Source: [Mycobacterium] stephanolepidis
GTDB lineage: Bacteria; Actinomycetota; Actinomycetes; Mycobacteriales; Mycobacteriaceae
Direction of reading: 5' to 3'
NCBI RefSeq assembly: GCF_002356335.1
Contig: NZ_AP018165.1
Coordinates: forward strand, 310,001-374,000
DNA: 64,000 nt
Shown: positions 38,450-48,018 of the stretch, one piece after another
Position numbering within the stretch: the stretch's first letter is position 1
Layout: each line of letters begins with the position of its first letter
Notes under the pieces: generated by a model
The model's input: only the letters and a program-made list of their open reading frames with translations
The model's database searches: none
What the model was told of the DNA's origin: nothing
Made by a program: the position numbers and the translations under genes

Positions 38450-39142
38450 GTGGTTCGTCTGGCGGCGGTCGGCATCGCATTCGCGTTTCTCTTCGGGGTG
38501 GCTGCCCCGCAGCCCGCACCTGTGCGCCCCTACCGACTCGCCTACTTAGGTTCCGGACTGAACCATGTCGCGGTGGTCAGCGATTCGTACACGACCGGCA
38601 CCAAGGAAGGCGGCCTGGGCGCCAAATCGTGGACATCGCTGGCGTGGCGGATCCTGGGGCGCGAAGGTGTCCGCATCAACGCCGATGTCGCGGCCGAAGG
38701 GCGCGCCGGTTACGGCGTGCGCGGTGACCACGGCAGCGTCTTCGCCGACCTCACCGACCGGGTAGTGCGTCCCGACGACGAGCTGGTGGTGTTCTTCGGT
38801 TCGCGCAACGACCAGGATGTCGATCCGGACGCATATGCGGAGGCGACCCGCCGCACACTGGCGTCGGCACGGCGCACGGCGCCGGCGGCCAAGCTGCTCG
38901 TGATCGGCCCCCCCTGGCCGACGGCCGACGTGCCCGACGTGGTGCTGCAGCTGCGCGACATTCTGTACGGCGAGGCCCATGCGATCGGTGCGTCGTGGGT
39001 GGATCCGCTGGCCGAACGCTGGTTCGTGGGGCACCCGGAGCTGATCGGCTCCGACGGCGTGCATCCCAACGATGCCGGGCACGCCTACATGGCCGACAAG
39101 ATCGCCCCGCTCATCCGTACCCGGCTGACCCGTCGGCTCTGA
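38450..39142 (+). CDS. Exported SGNH/GDSL hydrolase
   Basis: A 230-residue protein with an N-terminal signal or anchor (VVRLAAVGIAFAFLFGVAA). SGNH blocks are present: block I VVSDSYTTGT (Ser), block III GSRNDQDVD (Asn) and block V DGVHPNDAGHAYMA (Asp/His). Likely an esterase or acetyl hydrolase of envelope glycans, consistent with its neighbour acyltransferase. GTG at 38450 has GGGAGGT four bases upstream. TAAAAT at 38421-38426 is a possible -10. Confidence 0.82.
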   Translation: MVRLAAVGIAFAFLFGVAAPQPAPVRPYRLAYLGSGLNHVAVVSDSYTTGTKEGGLGAKSWTSLAWRILGREGVRINADVAAEGRAGYGVRGDHGSVFADLTDRVVRPDDELVVFFGSRNDQDVDPDAYAEATRRTLASARRTAPAAKLLVIGPPWPTADVPDVVLQLRDILYGEAHAIGASWVDPLAERWFVGHPELIGSDGVHPNDAGHAYMADKIAPLIRTRLTRRL

Positions 39143-39157
39143 GAGTAGAGTCCAGGC

Positions 39158-39640
39158 ATGACGCGGATCGTGTGGGTAACCGGAATTGCCTTGGCAGCGT
39201 TCGCTTTTACGGGCTGTGGTTCACCATCGACGGAGCAAAAGCCCGTGTCCACGTCGGCCGCGCCATCCTCGACATTGCTCCCCGAGCCTTCGCACAAGGT
39301 GGTGCCGCCGGGCGGTGTCTACTGGAACCCGGTGACCCAGCAGCCTGCAGAGAAGCCCACCGAGATCGTGCTGACTCCCGCCGACGCCGGGGACATGCTT
39401 GTCGACATCACCTGGGACAGCTGGACGCAGCAGCAGGCGACCGGGAAGGCAGTCCGCGCGACGAAGGACTGTGTCCCCGACTGCGCGACGGGCGGGACAA
39501 CCCGCCGAGACGTCACGCTGGTCTTCCAGGACTCGAAGGCGCTTCCCGATGACGCCGGCTGGTGGCAGTTCACCAAACTGGTGATCACGGGCAGCGACGG
39601 CAAGTCCGAAACCATCGATATGCCCATGACAGCGCAGTAG
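39158..39640 (+). CDS. Putative lipoprotein, unknown function
   Basis: A 160-residue protein with a lipobox (AFTGC, Cys20) after a hydrophobic signal, then a Ser/Thr/Pro-rich spacer and a small beta-rich domain containing a C-x3-C pair (KDCVPDCATGG). No family recognised. It begins 15 bp after the SGNH hydrolase stop and is probably in the same transcript. Expected on the outer face of the cytoplasmic membrane. Confidence 0.7.
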   Translation: MTRIVWVTGIALAAFAFTGCGSPSTEQKPVSTSAAPSSTLLPEPSHKVVPPGGVYWNPVTQQPAEKPTEIVLTPADAGDMLVDITWDSWTQQQATGKAVRATKDCVPDCATGGTTRRDVTLVFQDSKALPDDAGWWQFTKLVITGSDGKSETIDMPMTAQ

Positions 39641-39647
39641 GAGCGCG

Positions 39648-40364
39648 TCAGTCAGCGATCACGTCCAAGGTGCCGAACAGCGTGAGCCCCGCAGCACGAG
39701 CCAGCGCGCTGGACGCTGCGTTGTCCACCTGGCATCGGTACTGCGGCTCGTAACCCCGCGCACACGCGTACCGGAACACGGCACGCACCAGCTGCCGGGC
39801 GTGGCCTCTGCCGCGGAATATCGGCAGCATCAGCACTCCGAGGTCCATGATCGCCGCGTCCTCCCACTGATAGATGCTGGAGACGGCGACGAGGCGGCCG
39901 TTGTCGAAGGAGCCGAACACCGCCCAATGACCCAGCTCCACTTGGGCGTTGTCCAAATCTTCTGCCGAGGCAACCGATTCGAATGCCGAGAAGATCGCCT
40001 TGTCGTCGGCGGTGAGCTGGCGGACATCGCCCGTGGGTACTTCGGCCACGAGCGCGTCGCGCGCATCGTTGGTGAAATAGAAGAGGTTGTCCGCCCCGTG
40101 CATCGCGATGCCGGCCTCATCCAGGCTCGTCCAGAATCGGGACTCCGAAAGGGGCTGTGCACCATCGATTCCCGTGCGCTCGGAGAGTTCGGGTGCGAGG
40201 GTGATGCTGGTCTTACCGTCGACTGTCTTGAGCGCCATGAGCCGACTGTCCTCGTCGAGGCCGGCGTAGACCGCGAGTTGGAAATCGTCATCGGTGTGCA
40301 GGACGGTACCGCGGCCAAGGTAGCCCTGCCAGAAATCGGTGATAGTGGGGGAGAAGTCAGGCAT
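39648..40364 (-). CDS. GNAT-family N-acetyltransferase
   Basis: A 238-residue protein with the GNAT domain in its C-terminal half: AVSSIYQWEDAAIMDLGVLML, the acetyl-CoA loop FRGRGHARQLV and the final YRCQVDNAASSALARAAGLTLF strand-helix. The N-terminal half is a divergent second GNAT-like lobe. Substrate unknown. Convergent with the lipoprotein gene (7 bp between stops). Confidence 0.75.
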   Translation of the reverse strand: MPDFSPTITDFWQGYLGRGTVLHTDDDFQLAVYAGLDEDSRLMALKTVDGKTSITLAPELSERTGIDGAQPLSESRFWTSLDEAGIAMHGADNLFYFTNDARDALVAEVPTGDVRQLTADDKAIFSAFESVASAEDLDNAQVELGHWAVFGSFDNGRLVAVSSIYQWEDAAIMDLGVLMLPIFRGRGHARQLVRAVFRYACARGYEPQYRCQVDNAASSALARAAGLTLFGTLDVIAD

Positions 40365-40464
40365 CGGCTCTATCTTCTTGAAGGTAATCGCTTATGGCAC
40401 AAACGAATCCAGAGCAGAGGCTGTTCTGGGGCGGTGCCACCGAACATCGCGGTGCGTTCAAAGA

Positions 40465-40510
40465 ATCAGGCCGCCTGCGTCCCGAAGGACACAGACGGCC
40501 TGATCTTTTT
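40465..40510. terminator. Strong hairpin, probable terminator
   Basis: ATCAGGCCG (40465-40473) pairs with CGGCCTGAT (40496-40504); further pairing of CTG/CAG and GTCC/GGAC fills the stem around a CGAA loop. TTTTT follows on the plus strand; on the minus strand the stem is followed by TTCTTT. It lies 15 bp beyond the stop of the minus-strand secreted protein, which it most likely terminates. Confidence 0.75.
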
Positions 40511-40524
40511 GGAGTTCTAGGGCG

Positions 40525-41109
40525 TCAGCCCATCAACGACGTGAGCAGCGGGTTGCCGGAAGTCTCGGCCCGCTTCTCGGGGTCGGTGCAGTCCTTCCAC
40601 TTGCCGTTCTCCTGCACGAATTCACGCTGCTGATTGGCGGTCACGTCGTGGCCCTGAGCGGTGACCCCGGCGGTCGCCGTCGGTCCGGTGACGTTGATGT
40701 CGTGGACGTCGTAGGTGACGCCGGACAGCACCTCCTTGGCTGCTGCGCGGAACGACGAACGGTAGGCCTTGTCGTCATTGTTCTGGATCGCGGTGGTCAG
40801 CGCCTGGGTGGTCGGCCCGGAGACCCCGGCTGCCGACGCAACGGCGCTGATCATGCTCGGCCCGTACCCAGCGACCTGACCGATCGGGGGGATCTGGTCA
40901 TCAGCAGACTTCGAGGCGATCGTGCCCCGGTACTTGTCGCAGAAGAATGTCGAGAGGGTGGCGTTGTCGAGCGACTTGATGGCCGAAGCCTCGCCCGAGA
41001 TGATCTGCCGAATCTGCTGGTCATCGGCGGGTGCGGCGGCGGCCATCGCCGGTCCGCTGAGGGCGGCCGCCAGCGCGATCACACCGGCGCCCACAAGGCG
41101 ATTCTTCAT
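40525..41109 (-). CDS. Small secreted protein, FFC-KYR domain
   Basis: A 194-residue exported protein: signal peptide 1-26 (VIALAAALSGPAMAAAAPA), then an alpha/beta domain with EASAIKSLDNATLSTFFCDKYR, ending in QENGKWKDCTDPEK. Two cysteines suggest one disulfide. The layout parallels the C-terminal domain of the protein at 36263-36865. ATG at 41109 has GGAG ten bases upstream. Function unknown. Confidence 0.72.
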   Translation of the reverse strand: MKNRLVGAGVIALAAALSGPAMAAAAPADDQQIRQIISGEASAIKSLDNATLSTFFCDKYRGTIASKSADDQIPPIGQVAGYGPSMISAVASAAGVSGPTTQALTTAIQNNDDKAYRSSFRAAAKEVLSGVTYDVHDINVTGPTATAGVTAQGHDVTANQQREFVQENGKWKDCTDPEKRAETSGNPLLTSLMG

Positions 41110-41178
41110 GTAAAGCTCCCATTCGTGGGGTTTTGTCAAACCTTACCGAAAGAAATGTCGCGTGCTTCCGCTTAGCTG

Positions 41179-41322
41179 TTACCGGTACATAGCGACCAGG
41201 AGCACCACCGCTGCCAGCAGGCCGATCAGCATCACGGCCTTGCGCAGCTTCCAGACGATAAGCAAACCGATAGCGATGGCCGCCAGGGCGACAGGATTCG
41301 ACGCGAGTTCAGAGACGGCCAT
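41179..41322 (-). CDS. 47-residue single-span membrane protein
   Basis: A short open frame encoding MAVSELASNPVALAAIAIGL then a basic LIVWKLRKAV stretch and a second hydrophobic stretch to AMYR and a TAA stop. It looks like two short membrane segments around a KLRK turn. It lies between the secreted-protein gene and tRNA-Pro. Codon use (G/C third positions) is like a real mycobacterial gene. No homologue recalled with certainty. Confidence 0.5.
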   Translation of the reverse strand: MAVSELASNPVALAAIAIGLLIVWKLRKAVMLIGLLAAVVLLVAMYR

Positions 41323-41373
41323 GCATCCACCATGTCACGGCGCCCGGAGTGCCGGCCGTTCCGCCATGCTGAT

Positions 41374-41411
41374 GAAAAAAGGCCCGACCGGGGGATACCT
41401 GGTCAGGCCTT
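41374..41411 (-). terminator. Terminator downstream of tRNA-Pro
   Basis: Read on the minus strand: AAGGCCTGACC, a short loop, GGTCGGGCCTT and then TTTTTT. The stem has one mismatch. It lies about 90 bp past the tRNA 3' end on the tRNA strand. Confidence 0.7.
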
Positions 41412-41502
41412 ACTTCCAGCGTCGGGGTATTCGGCGCTATGCGCCTCCTACCCCTTTCCTCGCCTCGGATGAACGAGCACGCTCGCTCATCTCTCAGCTC
41501 AG

Positions 41503-41576
<74 letters not shown>

Positions 41577-41678
41577 CTTTGAAGCCAGGCAAGGGTATCG
41601 CATCGAGGGCTTCGGTCGCGAATGCGTTGACTCGCGTGCACACAAACCGGATATGACGTGCCCTTATTGTCTCGAGGC

Positions 41679-42749
41679 CTAACCCCACCGGCCGGTGTTC
41701 TCGAACTCGGCAAGACGCTCCGTAGGGGCCAGCAGATCGAATCCCTGCTCGGCGACCCAGGCGTCGTCGAAGTAGGTGTCGACATACCGATCGCCGGTGT
41801 CGGCCAACAGCGTCACCACCGACCCCGGGACACCGTCCCGCACCATTTCCGAGATCACCCGGAACGCGCCGGACAGGTTGGTTCCCGTCGACGCACCCAC
41901 CCGACGACCCAGCACGGCGCTGGCATGCCGCGTGAGCGCCACCGACTCCGCATCGGGTATCTGCTCCATACGATCCACCACGGTCGGCAGGAACGATGGC
42001 TCGACACGAGGACGTCCGATGCCCTCGATACGCGACGAAATTCCGGTCACCACGTCATGTCCGGCGATGTAGGACGGGTAGAACGCCGAGTTGTCGGGAT
42101 CCACCACACACAGTTTGGTGGGGTAGCGGCGATAGCGGATGTAGCGCCCGATGGTTGCGCTGGTACCGCCGGTGCCTGCCCCGACCACGATCCACGTTGG
42201 CAGCGGGTGCTTTTCGTAGTGCATCTGGGTAAAGATCGATTCGGCGATGTTGTTGTTACCGCGCCAGTCGGTCGCACGCTCGGCGTTGGTGAACTGGTCC
42301 AGATAGTGTCCGCCGGACTCGTCGGCGAGCCGCTGCGCCTCGGCGTAGACCTGCTGTGCCTGATCGACGAAATGGCAACTACCGCCTTGAGACTCGATCA
42401 GGGCGATCTTGCTGGGACTGGTGGAGGCCGTCATCACCGCGATGAACGGCAACCCCAGCAACTGCGCGAAGTAGGCCTCGGACACCGCGGTCGAACCGGA
42501 CGAGGCCTCCACGACCGTGGTGCCTTCCCGGATGAACCCGTTACACAGCGCATACAGGAAAAGCGAACGCGCCAAACGATGTTTCAGGCTGCCGGTGATG
42601 TGGGTGGACTCGTCCTTGAGATACAGCTGCACATCCACGGTGTCGGCCCAGGCCGCAGGCAACGGGTACCGCAGCAGGTGAGTGTCAGCGCTACGACGAG
42701 CATCGGCCTCGATCAGCCGGACCGCGTTATCGGCCCACGCGCGGCTCAC
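41679..42749 (-). CDS. cds1: Cysteine synthase-like PLP enzyme (Cds1-type desulfhydrase)
   Basis: A 356-residue fold-type II PLP enzyme of the cysteine synthase family: the PLP lysine is in [26 protein letters not shown] is the phosphate/substrate loop, and [16 protein letters not shown] binds the cofactor phosphate. In position and length it corresponds to M. tuberculosis Rv3684/Cds1, reported as an L-cysteine desulfhydrase giving H2S, pyruvate and ammonia. Start lies 1 bp from the metallophosphoesterase stop on the same strand. Confidence 0.8.
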   Translation of the reverse strand: MSRAWADNAVRLIEADARRSADTHLLRYPLPAAWADTVDVQLYLKDESTHITGSLKHRLARSLFLYALCNGFIREGTTVVEASSGSTAVSEAYFAQLLGLPFIAVMTASTSPSKIALIESQGGSCHFVDQAQQVYAEAQRLADESGGHYLDQFTNAERATDWRGNNNIAESIFTQMHYEKHPLPTWIVVGAGTGGTSATIGRYIRYRRYPTKLCVVDPDNSAFYPSYIAGHDVVTGISSRIEGIGRPRVEPSFLPTVVDRMEQIPDAESVALTRHASAVLGRRVGASTGTNLSGAFRVISEMVRDGVPGSVVTLLADTGDRYVDTYFDDAWVAEQGFDLLAPTERLAEFENTGRWG

Positions 42750-42750
42750 G

Positions 42751-43716
42751 TCACTGCGCGGTGGCGCTGGGCAGCCGGTCGCCGGACTCGGCGGCGGTAC
42801 CTTGACCGTCGATGCGCGCAGGCACCAGGGTCAGCAGCGTCGCCTCCGGACGGCAGAAGAACCGCATCGGCGCGAACGGCGATGTTCCGATACCCGCCGA
42901 CACGTGCAGCTGCATGTGCGAACCCCAGCGTGACGGACCCTTCACCCGGGAACGGTCCAGCTCGCAGTTGGTGACGATCGCCCCGTAGAACGGCAAGCAC
43001 AACTGCCCACCATGGGTGTGACCGGCCATCACCAGCTGGTAGCCGTCCTCGGCGAAGCGGTCCAGCACCCGCGGCTCGGGGGAATGGGTCAGCCCCAGGC
43101 GCAGTGTGGCCAGTGGATTCGGCATCCCGGCGATGGTGTCGTAGCGGTCCCGGTGCAGATGCGGGTCATCCACCCCGGCGGCCGCGATTCGCACCCCGCC
43201 GACCTCCAGCTCGTGCCGAGTGTGGGTCATATCGTGCCAACCGCGCTCGGTGAACGCGGCGCGCAGATCCTGCCACGGCAACGGTTCTCCGTGCTTGCGT
43301 TCATCGCTCTTGTACAGATATTTGGCGGGGTTCTTCAGCCGCGGGCCGAAGTAGTCGTTGCTTCCGAAGACGAAAAGTCCTGGGACCGAGAGCAAATCAC
43401 CCAGAGCCTGAACCACCGAGGACACCGCCTTGGGGTGAGCCAGGTTATCGCCGGTGTTGATCACCAAGTCAGGCTGCCACTGCGCCAGCTCGCGCAACCA
43501 GGCCTGCTTGAGGTGCTGGCCGGGACGCATGTGGATATCGCTGATGTGCAGTACCCGCAGCGGCGAGGCGCCTGGGTCGAGTACATCCATCGTTGCCTCG
43601 CGGACGGTGAACGCGTTGCGTTCGATGATCGACGCGTACCCGATGCCAAGCGCGGCCGAACCCGCCGAGTAAGCGGCCGCTCGCTTGATAACCGTGTTGA
43701 ACGACGTGTTCATCAT
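42751..43716 (-). CDS. Membrane-associated metallophosphoesterase
   Basis: A 321-residue calcineurin-like phosphoesterase: [22 protein letters not shown] and AGHTHGGQL give the full dimetal site. A hydrophobic N-terminus (residues about 10-25) suggests membrane attachment. Similar to YkuE-type enzymes acting on lipids or phosphodiesters. It sits between ponA2 and cds1 as in M. tuberculosis. Confidence 0.85.
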   Translation of the reverse strand: MMNTSFNTVIKRAAAYSAGSAALGIGYASIIERNAFTVREATMDVLDPGASPLRVLHISDIHMRPGQHLKQAWLRELAQWQPDLVINTGDNLAHPKAVSSVVQALGDLLSVPGLFVFGSNDYFGPRLKNPAKYLYKSDERKHGEPLPWQDLRAAFTERGWHDMTHTRHELEVGGVRIAAAGVDDPHLHRDRYDTIAGMPNPLATLRLGLTHSPEPRVLDRFAEDGYQLVMAGHTHGGQLCLPFYGAIVTNCELDRSRVKGPSRWGSHMQLHVSAGIGTSPFAPMRFFCRPEATLLTLVPARIDGQGTAAESGDRLPSATAQ

Positions 43717-43814
43717 CCGAGAGTAACTCCGAAAGCTGAGTGACCCTTGATCACCAGCGCAAAACGTGGCGAATTTCTCGTCGTGAACGGCGTGGGTGTA
43801 GACGGGCAGCTAGC

Positions 43815-46241
43815 TCACGGGGGCGGCGCCAGCACCGGCACGGTGATCGGCGGCAGGCCGGGGATGTTGACGACCGTCGTCGTCATCTCGCCCGGTGGGC
43901 CGCCCAGGCCCGGAATGACGATAGGCGGCGGCGCCGGCGGGATGCCGTTACTCAGCAAGATGGTGACGACCGAGCCGGGGATGGTGGTTCCGGATGGGCT
44001 GGTGCCGACGACCTCGTTGAACGGCGCGGTGCTGTTCACCACGCTGGCCTGGTCGGCCACCTTGAATCCGGCCTTCTTGAGAACATCACGTGCCTCGGAT
44101 TCGCGCAGCCCGTTGATGCTGGGCACCTTGGAGCCCGGACCTCCGTCCACGTACCGCGGTTCGGTGGGCGGCAGGGCGGTAGGGCCGTAGTTCTCGGCAA
44201 TCGGTTTCATAGCCTCGAACCAGGCCCGTGCGGGCTCATTGCCGCCGTACAGATTTCCGTCGCCACACTTGCGTAGCGGGAAAGAACACAGATCGCCGGG
44301 GGACGTCGAGTCGTCGAAGATGTAGCTCGCCGCGGCCAAGTTGTTGGTAAATCCCAGGAAGGCCGAAGACCGGTGCGCCTCAGTGGTTCCCGTCTTACTG
44401 GATAACGGCAGACTCCAGCCGACCGAGCCCGCCGAACCCGCGGCGGTGCCCCCGGGCTGATCGTCCTTACTCAGCGCGTTTGCGAGGGTGTTGGCGAGTC
44501 CGGTGGGTACCGCCTGCTCGCAGGCCTCGGTGGTGGTCGGAACCTCTTTGCCGTGGCGGTCGAAGACCTTGTCGATGGGATTGGGCGGGCACCACTTGCC
44601 GCCAGAGGCCAAAGTGGCTGCCACATTGGATAGTTCGAGGGCGTTCACCTGGATGGGGCCCAATGTGAACGAGCCCAGGTTGTACTTCTTGATGTAGTCG
44701 GCCAGGCTCTCGTCGCCCTCGGGGTCATAGGGCTTGGCGGTGCCCGCCTGTGCGTACGAACGCATCCCCAACTTGACGGCCATGTCGACGGCTTTGGACA
44801 CGCCGATCGACTGAATCAACCTGGCGAACGCGGTGTTCGGCGAGGTGGCCAGGGCGTCTGTGACGCTCATCGGAGAGCGGTAGTTACCGACGTTCTTGAC
44901 GCACCAGGTGTCCTTGGGGCAGCCCTTGGTGCCGTCGCTACTGCCGAGTCCCTTGGCGGAGAAGGTGGGCGGCACGTCGAGCACGGTGTTGATGCCCATG
45001 CCCATATCCATGGCCGCGGCCACCGTGAAGATCTTGAAGATCGATCCGGCGCCGTCGCCGACGAGGGAGAAGGGCTGGGGCTGCATCGTCTCGTTGGCCG
45101 CGCCATCCAGGCCATAGGTGCGACTGGATGCCATGGCCATGATCGGGTGGCTGGTCTGTCCCGGCTTGATGACGCTCATGACGTCGGCGACACCGTTGAG
45201 ACCCGGATCGGCGACGTGGGATACCGCCTGTTTCACCGAGTTCTGCACCTCGGGATCCAGGGTGGTGCGGATGAGGTATCCGCCCTTCATCACCTGGTCC
45301 TTGCTGATACCCGACTTGGCCAGGTAGTCGAGCACGTAATCACAGAAGAACGCGCGGTCTCCGGCGGCGATGCACCCGCGCGGCAACTCATTGGGCTGGG
45401 GCAGCACACCGAGGGGCTGCGCCCGGGCGGCCACCAGTTCGGCCTTCTTTTCCGGGGCGTTGGCGATCATGGTGTCGAGCACCAGATTGCGGCGGGCCAG
45501 CGCACGTTCGGGATTGACATAGGGATTGAGTCCGGAGGTGGACTGCACCATGCCCGCCAACAGTGCCGCCTGCTGCCAGTTCAGGTCCTTGGCGTCGACT
45601 CCGAAGTAGGTCTGTGCGGCATCCTGCACACCGAACGAGTTGTTCCCGAAGGACACCAGGTTCAGGTACCGGGTCAGGATCTCCTGCTTGGTAAAGGTGC
45701 GGTCCAGCCGCAGTGCCATCCGGATTTCGCGCAGCTTGCGCGCGGGGGTGGTCTCGATGGCGGCCTTGCGTTCGGCGTCGGTCTTGGCCACCACCAGCAG
45801 CTGGTAGTTCTTCACGTACTGCTGCTCGATGGTGGAACCACCGCGGGTGTCCTCGTCGCCGGAGGCGTAACCGGCCAGGCCGCCGAGCGTGCCCTTCCAG
45901 TCGACACCGTTATGCGAGGTGAACCTCTTGTCTTCGATGGACAACAGGGCCAGCTTGATGGTGTCGGCGATCTGATCGGCGGGCACCTCGAATCGCCGCT
46001 GCGTATAGAGGTAGGCGATCTTGTTGCCCTTGGCGTCTTCCACGGTGGTGACCGCAGGCACCTCGCCCTCGAGCAGCTGGGTGGAGCCATTGGCCACCAC
46101 ATCGGATGCGCGATTGGACGCCAACCCGAAGCCGCCCGCGAAGGGGAACATCAATCCGGCCAGGATGACCGCCGCGATAAGCCCACAGCCCGCGAGCTTC
46201 GCGAGGGTCACCGACTCGGGCGGGCGTTCTGGCATAGGCAC
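43815..46241 (-). CDS. ponA2: Bifunctional penicillin-binding protein PonA2
   Basis: An 808-residue class A PBP. After one TM anchor (about 12-35) comes the GT51 glycosyltransferase domain (SIEDKRFTSHNGVDWKGT, RGGSTIEQQYVKN), then the transpeptidase domain with SIFK (nucleophile Ser), SPN and SKTGTTE, then one PASTA domain (about 715-780) and a Pro-rich tail. Role: peptidoglycan synthesis, notably under stress or in non-growing cells. Divergent from whiB4. Confidence 0.93.
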   Translation of the reverse strand: MPMPERPPESVTLAKLAGCGLIAAVILAGLMFPFAGGFGLASNRASDVVANGSTQLLEGEVPAVTTVEDAKGNKIAYLYTQRRFEVPADQIADTIKLALLSIEDKRFTSHNGVDWKGTLGGLAGYASGDEDTRGGSTIEQQYVKNYQLLVVAKTDAERKAAIETTPARKLREIRMALRLDRTFTKQEILTRYLNLVSFGNNSFGVQDAAQTYFGVDAKDLNWQQAALLAGMVQSTSGLNPYVNPERALARRNLVLDTMIANAPEKKAELVAARAQPLGVLPQPNELPRGCIAAGDRAFFCDYVLDYLAKSGISKDQVMKGGYLIRTTLDPEVQNSVKQAVSHVADPGLNGVADVMSVIKPGQTSHPIMAMASSRTYGLDGAANETMQPQPFSLVGDGAGSIFKIFTVAAAMDMGMGINTVLDVPPTFSAKGLGSSDGTKGCPKDTWCVKNVGNYRSPMSVTDALATSPNTAFARLIQSIGVSKAVDMAVKLGMRSYAQAGTAKPYDPEGDESLADYIKKYNLGSFTLGPIQVNALELSNVAATLASGGKWCPPNPIDKVFDRHGKEVPTTTEACEQAVPTGLANTLANALSKDDQPGGTAAGSAGSVGWSLPLSSKTGTTEAHRSSAFLGFTNNLAAASYIFDDSTSPGDLCSFPLRKCGDGNLYGGNEPARAWFEAMKPIAENYGPTALPPTEPRYVDGGPGSKVPSINGLRESEARDVLKKAGFKVADQASVVNSTAPFNEVVGTSPSGTTIPGSVVTILLSNGIPPAPPPIVIPGLGGPPGEMTTTVVNIPGLPPITVPVLAPPP

Positions 46242-46396
46242 AGGGTACGTGGCCTCCCCAGAGGTGTCTGCCGGTAGTTGATCGGTAACGCCGGCCCCCG
46301 GCGAGGCGATGAAAAAGACGTTGTCGGCACAACCGTCCCAAAAAATTCGGATCAGGTGTTGCGTTGAAGATCTCTGACCACTAACTTGATCTCACG

Positions 46397-46416
46397 GTGT
46401 GATTCAAGTTACACAC
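46397..46416. promoter_or_regulatory. GTGTG/CACAC palindrome upstream of whiB4
   Basis: GTGTG (46397-46401) and CACAC (46412-46416) with a 10-base centre, 57 bp before the whiB4 start. It resembles a Crp site (TGTGA-N6-TCACA), but the spacing is two bases too long. Possible regulatory site in the ponA2/whiB4 divergent region. Confidence 0.3.
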
Positions 46417-46472
46417 CAAGCGGAGTGTGGCCCACGCCTCTTATGGGCCGCTAGTGACAGAAGGGATTGCCA

Positions 46473-46811
46473 GTGTCAGCTTCACGGCCAGCCATGAGTG
46501 CGTTGCATACGGCGGTATCGATCGATGGTGGAGAAGCGCGCATTGCCTGGGTTTCACAGGCCAGATGCAGACAAGGCGACCCTGACGAGTTGTTCGTTCG
46601 CGGCGCGGCGCAGCGCAAGGCCGCTGTGATCTGCCGGCACTGCCCGGTCATGATGGAATGCGGTGCCGACGCGCTGGACAACCGCGTGGAGTTCGGCGTG
46701 TGGGGCGGACTGACCGAGCGGCAGCGTCGCGCGATGCTCAAGGCTCACCCCGAGGTGGATTCCTGGGCCGACTTCTTCGCCGCGCAGCGCAAGCACAAGA
46801 GCGCGGTCTAA
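46473..46811 (+). CDS. whiB4: WhiB4-type iron-sulfur regulator
   Basis: A 112-residue Wbl protein. The four cluster cysteines are ARCRQ, CRHC and ECG (C-Xn-C-X2-C-X5-C), followed by the GVWGG turn and a basic tail. The block DELFVRGAAQRKAAVICRHC is characteristic of WhiB4, a redox sensor and nucleoid-condensing DNA binder in M. tuberculosis. GTG at 46473 has AGAAGGGA seven bases upstream; TTG at 46467 and ATG at 46494 are alternatives. Divergent from ponA2. Confidence 0.9.
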   Translation: MSASRPAMSALHTAVSIDGGEARIAWVSQARCRQGDPDELFVRGAAQRKAAVICRHCPVMMECGADALDNRVEFGVWGGLTERQRRAMLKAHPEVDSWADFFAAQRKHKSAV

Positions 46812-46822
46812 CTAAGTCTTTT

Positions 46823-46885
46823 CGTCGAGTGTCGACTTCTCGGATTGTTCTCCTGAACTTCCACCCGAGAAGTCGACACTCGACG
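46823..46885. repeat. Long palindrome between convergent genes (copy B)
   Basis: Perfect 21-bp inverted repeat: CGTCGAGTGTCGACTTCTCGG at 46823-46843 and its complement at 46865-46885, loop of 21 bases. The arm core is identical to the palindrome at 23501-23557; the loops differ. It lies between the 3' ends of whiB4 and the convergent ATPase gene. Confidence 0.8.
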
Positions 46886-46896
46886 TGTATCTAGGG

Positions 46897-48018
46897 TTAA
46901 GAGGCGACGCCGGTGATCTGATCGGCGATCGCGCGCAGCGCATCCACGTCAGAGACATCGAACGGGAGTGACGGCACCCCGACGATCGGAACCGTGGGAT
47001 TGGCGCTCGTAAACCGCGACAGCAGCCGGATTTCCCGCTTTGCCGTGGCCGCGCGCTCGGCATGAACCCGCAGCACCGCCGCCGGCAGGCTGTATTCGCC
47101 AGACTCTTCGAGGTTGTCCGCGACATCGACGGCGCGCTCGACGGTCAGGGTCGACAGCGTGGGATGAGTGCGGTTGAGGATGAGGCCGGCCAGCGGCATG
47201 CCCTCCTGGGTCAGCCGCTCGACGAAGAAGGTGGCCTCACGCAACGCATCGGGTTCGGCGGCCGACACCACGACGAACTGCGTGCTGCGTCGGCGCAGCA
47301 GCTCATAGGTGCGGTCGGCCTTCTCGCGGAATCCCCCGAACGTGGAGTCCAGAGATTGTACGAACATTGAAGCGTCGGAAAGCAATTGCGATCCGAGGAC
47401 CGTCGACAGCGCTTTCATCGCCAGCCCGACGGCTCCGGTGACGATCCGGCCCAAGCCGCGACTGGAGCCCAGCAGCATCTTCCAGAGGCGTCCATCCATG
47501 AAGCTGCCCAACCGTTTTGGCGCGTCCAGGAAGTCCAGTGCGTTACGCGACGGCGGCGTATCCACCACGATCAGATCCCATTTGTCTTCATGGAGAAGCT
47601 GTCCCAGCTTTTCCATGGCCATGTACTCCTGTGTGCCCGACATGGAGGTGGCGACCGTCTGATAGAACTTGTTGTCCAGAATCGATTGTGCGCGATCGGA
47701 TCCCGCGTGCTGGACCACCAGCTCGTCGAAGGTGCGACGCATGTCCAGCATCATCGCGTACAGCTCGCCCTTGATGCCCTCGATATGCACCTGTTGTGGG
47801 GTGTTGCCCAGCGCCTCGATGCCCAGCGACTGGGCCAGTCGGCGGGCCGGGTCGATGGTCAGCACCACGACGGTGCGGCCGTACTCCGCGGCCCGCAGCG
47901 CGACCGAGGCGGCCGTGGTGGTCTTGCCGACACCACCGGCCCCACAGCAGACCACGACGCGGTTCTTGCGGTCTTCGAGGATGGCCGCCATGTCCAAGAC
48001 GGCAGGTGTGTTGCTCAT
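46897..48018 (-). CDS. Get3/ArsA-like anion-transporting ATPase, second of pair
   Basis: A 373-residue deviant-Walker-A SIMIBI ATPase: [21 protein letters not shown] (P-loop GAGGVGKTT), [14 protein letters not shown] (switch I) and [17 protein letters not shown] (switch II). Counterpart of M. tuberculosis Rv3680, whose pair has been linked to handling of toxic metabolites such as glycerol-derived stress. Its start overlaps the partner's stop by 4 bp, so the two are made together and probably form a heteromer. Confidence 0.87.
   Translation of the reverse strand: MSNTPAVLDMAAILEDRKNRVVVCCGAGGVGKTTTAASVALRAAEYGRTVVVLTIDPARRLAQSLGIEALGNTPQQVHIEGIKGELYAMMLDMRRTFDELVVQHAGSDRAQSILDNKFYQTVATSMSGTQEYMAMEKLGQLLHEDKWDLIVVDTPPSRNALDFLDAPKRLGSFMDGRLWKMLLGSSRGLGRIVTGAVGLAMKALSTVLGSQLLSDASMFVQSLDSTFGGFREKADRTYELLRRRSTQFVVVSAAEPDALREATFFVERLTQEGMPLAGLILNRTHPTLSTLTVERAVDVADNLEESGEYSLPAAVLRVHAERAATAKREIRLLSRFTSANPTVPIVGVPSLPFDVSDVDALRAIADQITGVAS

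Noticed and set aside
45147..46277. 376-residue frame antisense to ponA2
   Set aside because: Mirror of codon bias in ponA2; His/Gly/Gln-rich composition and no domain.
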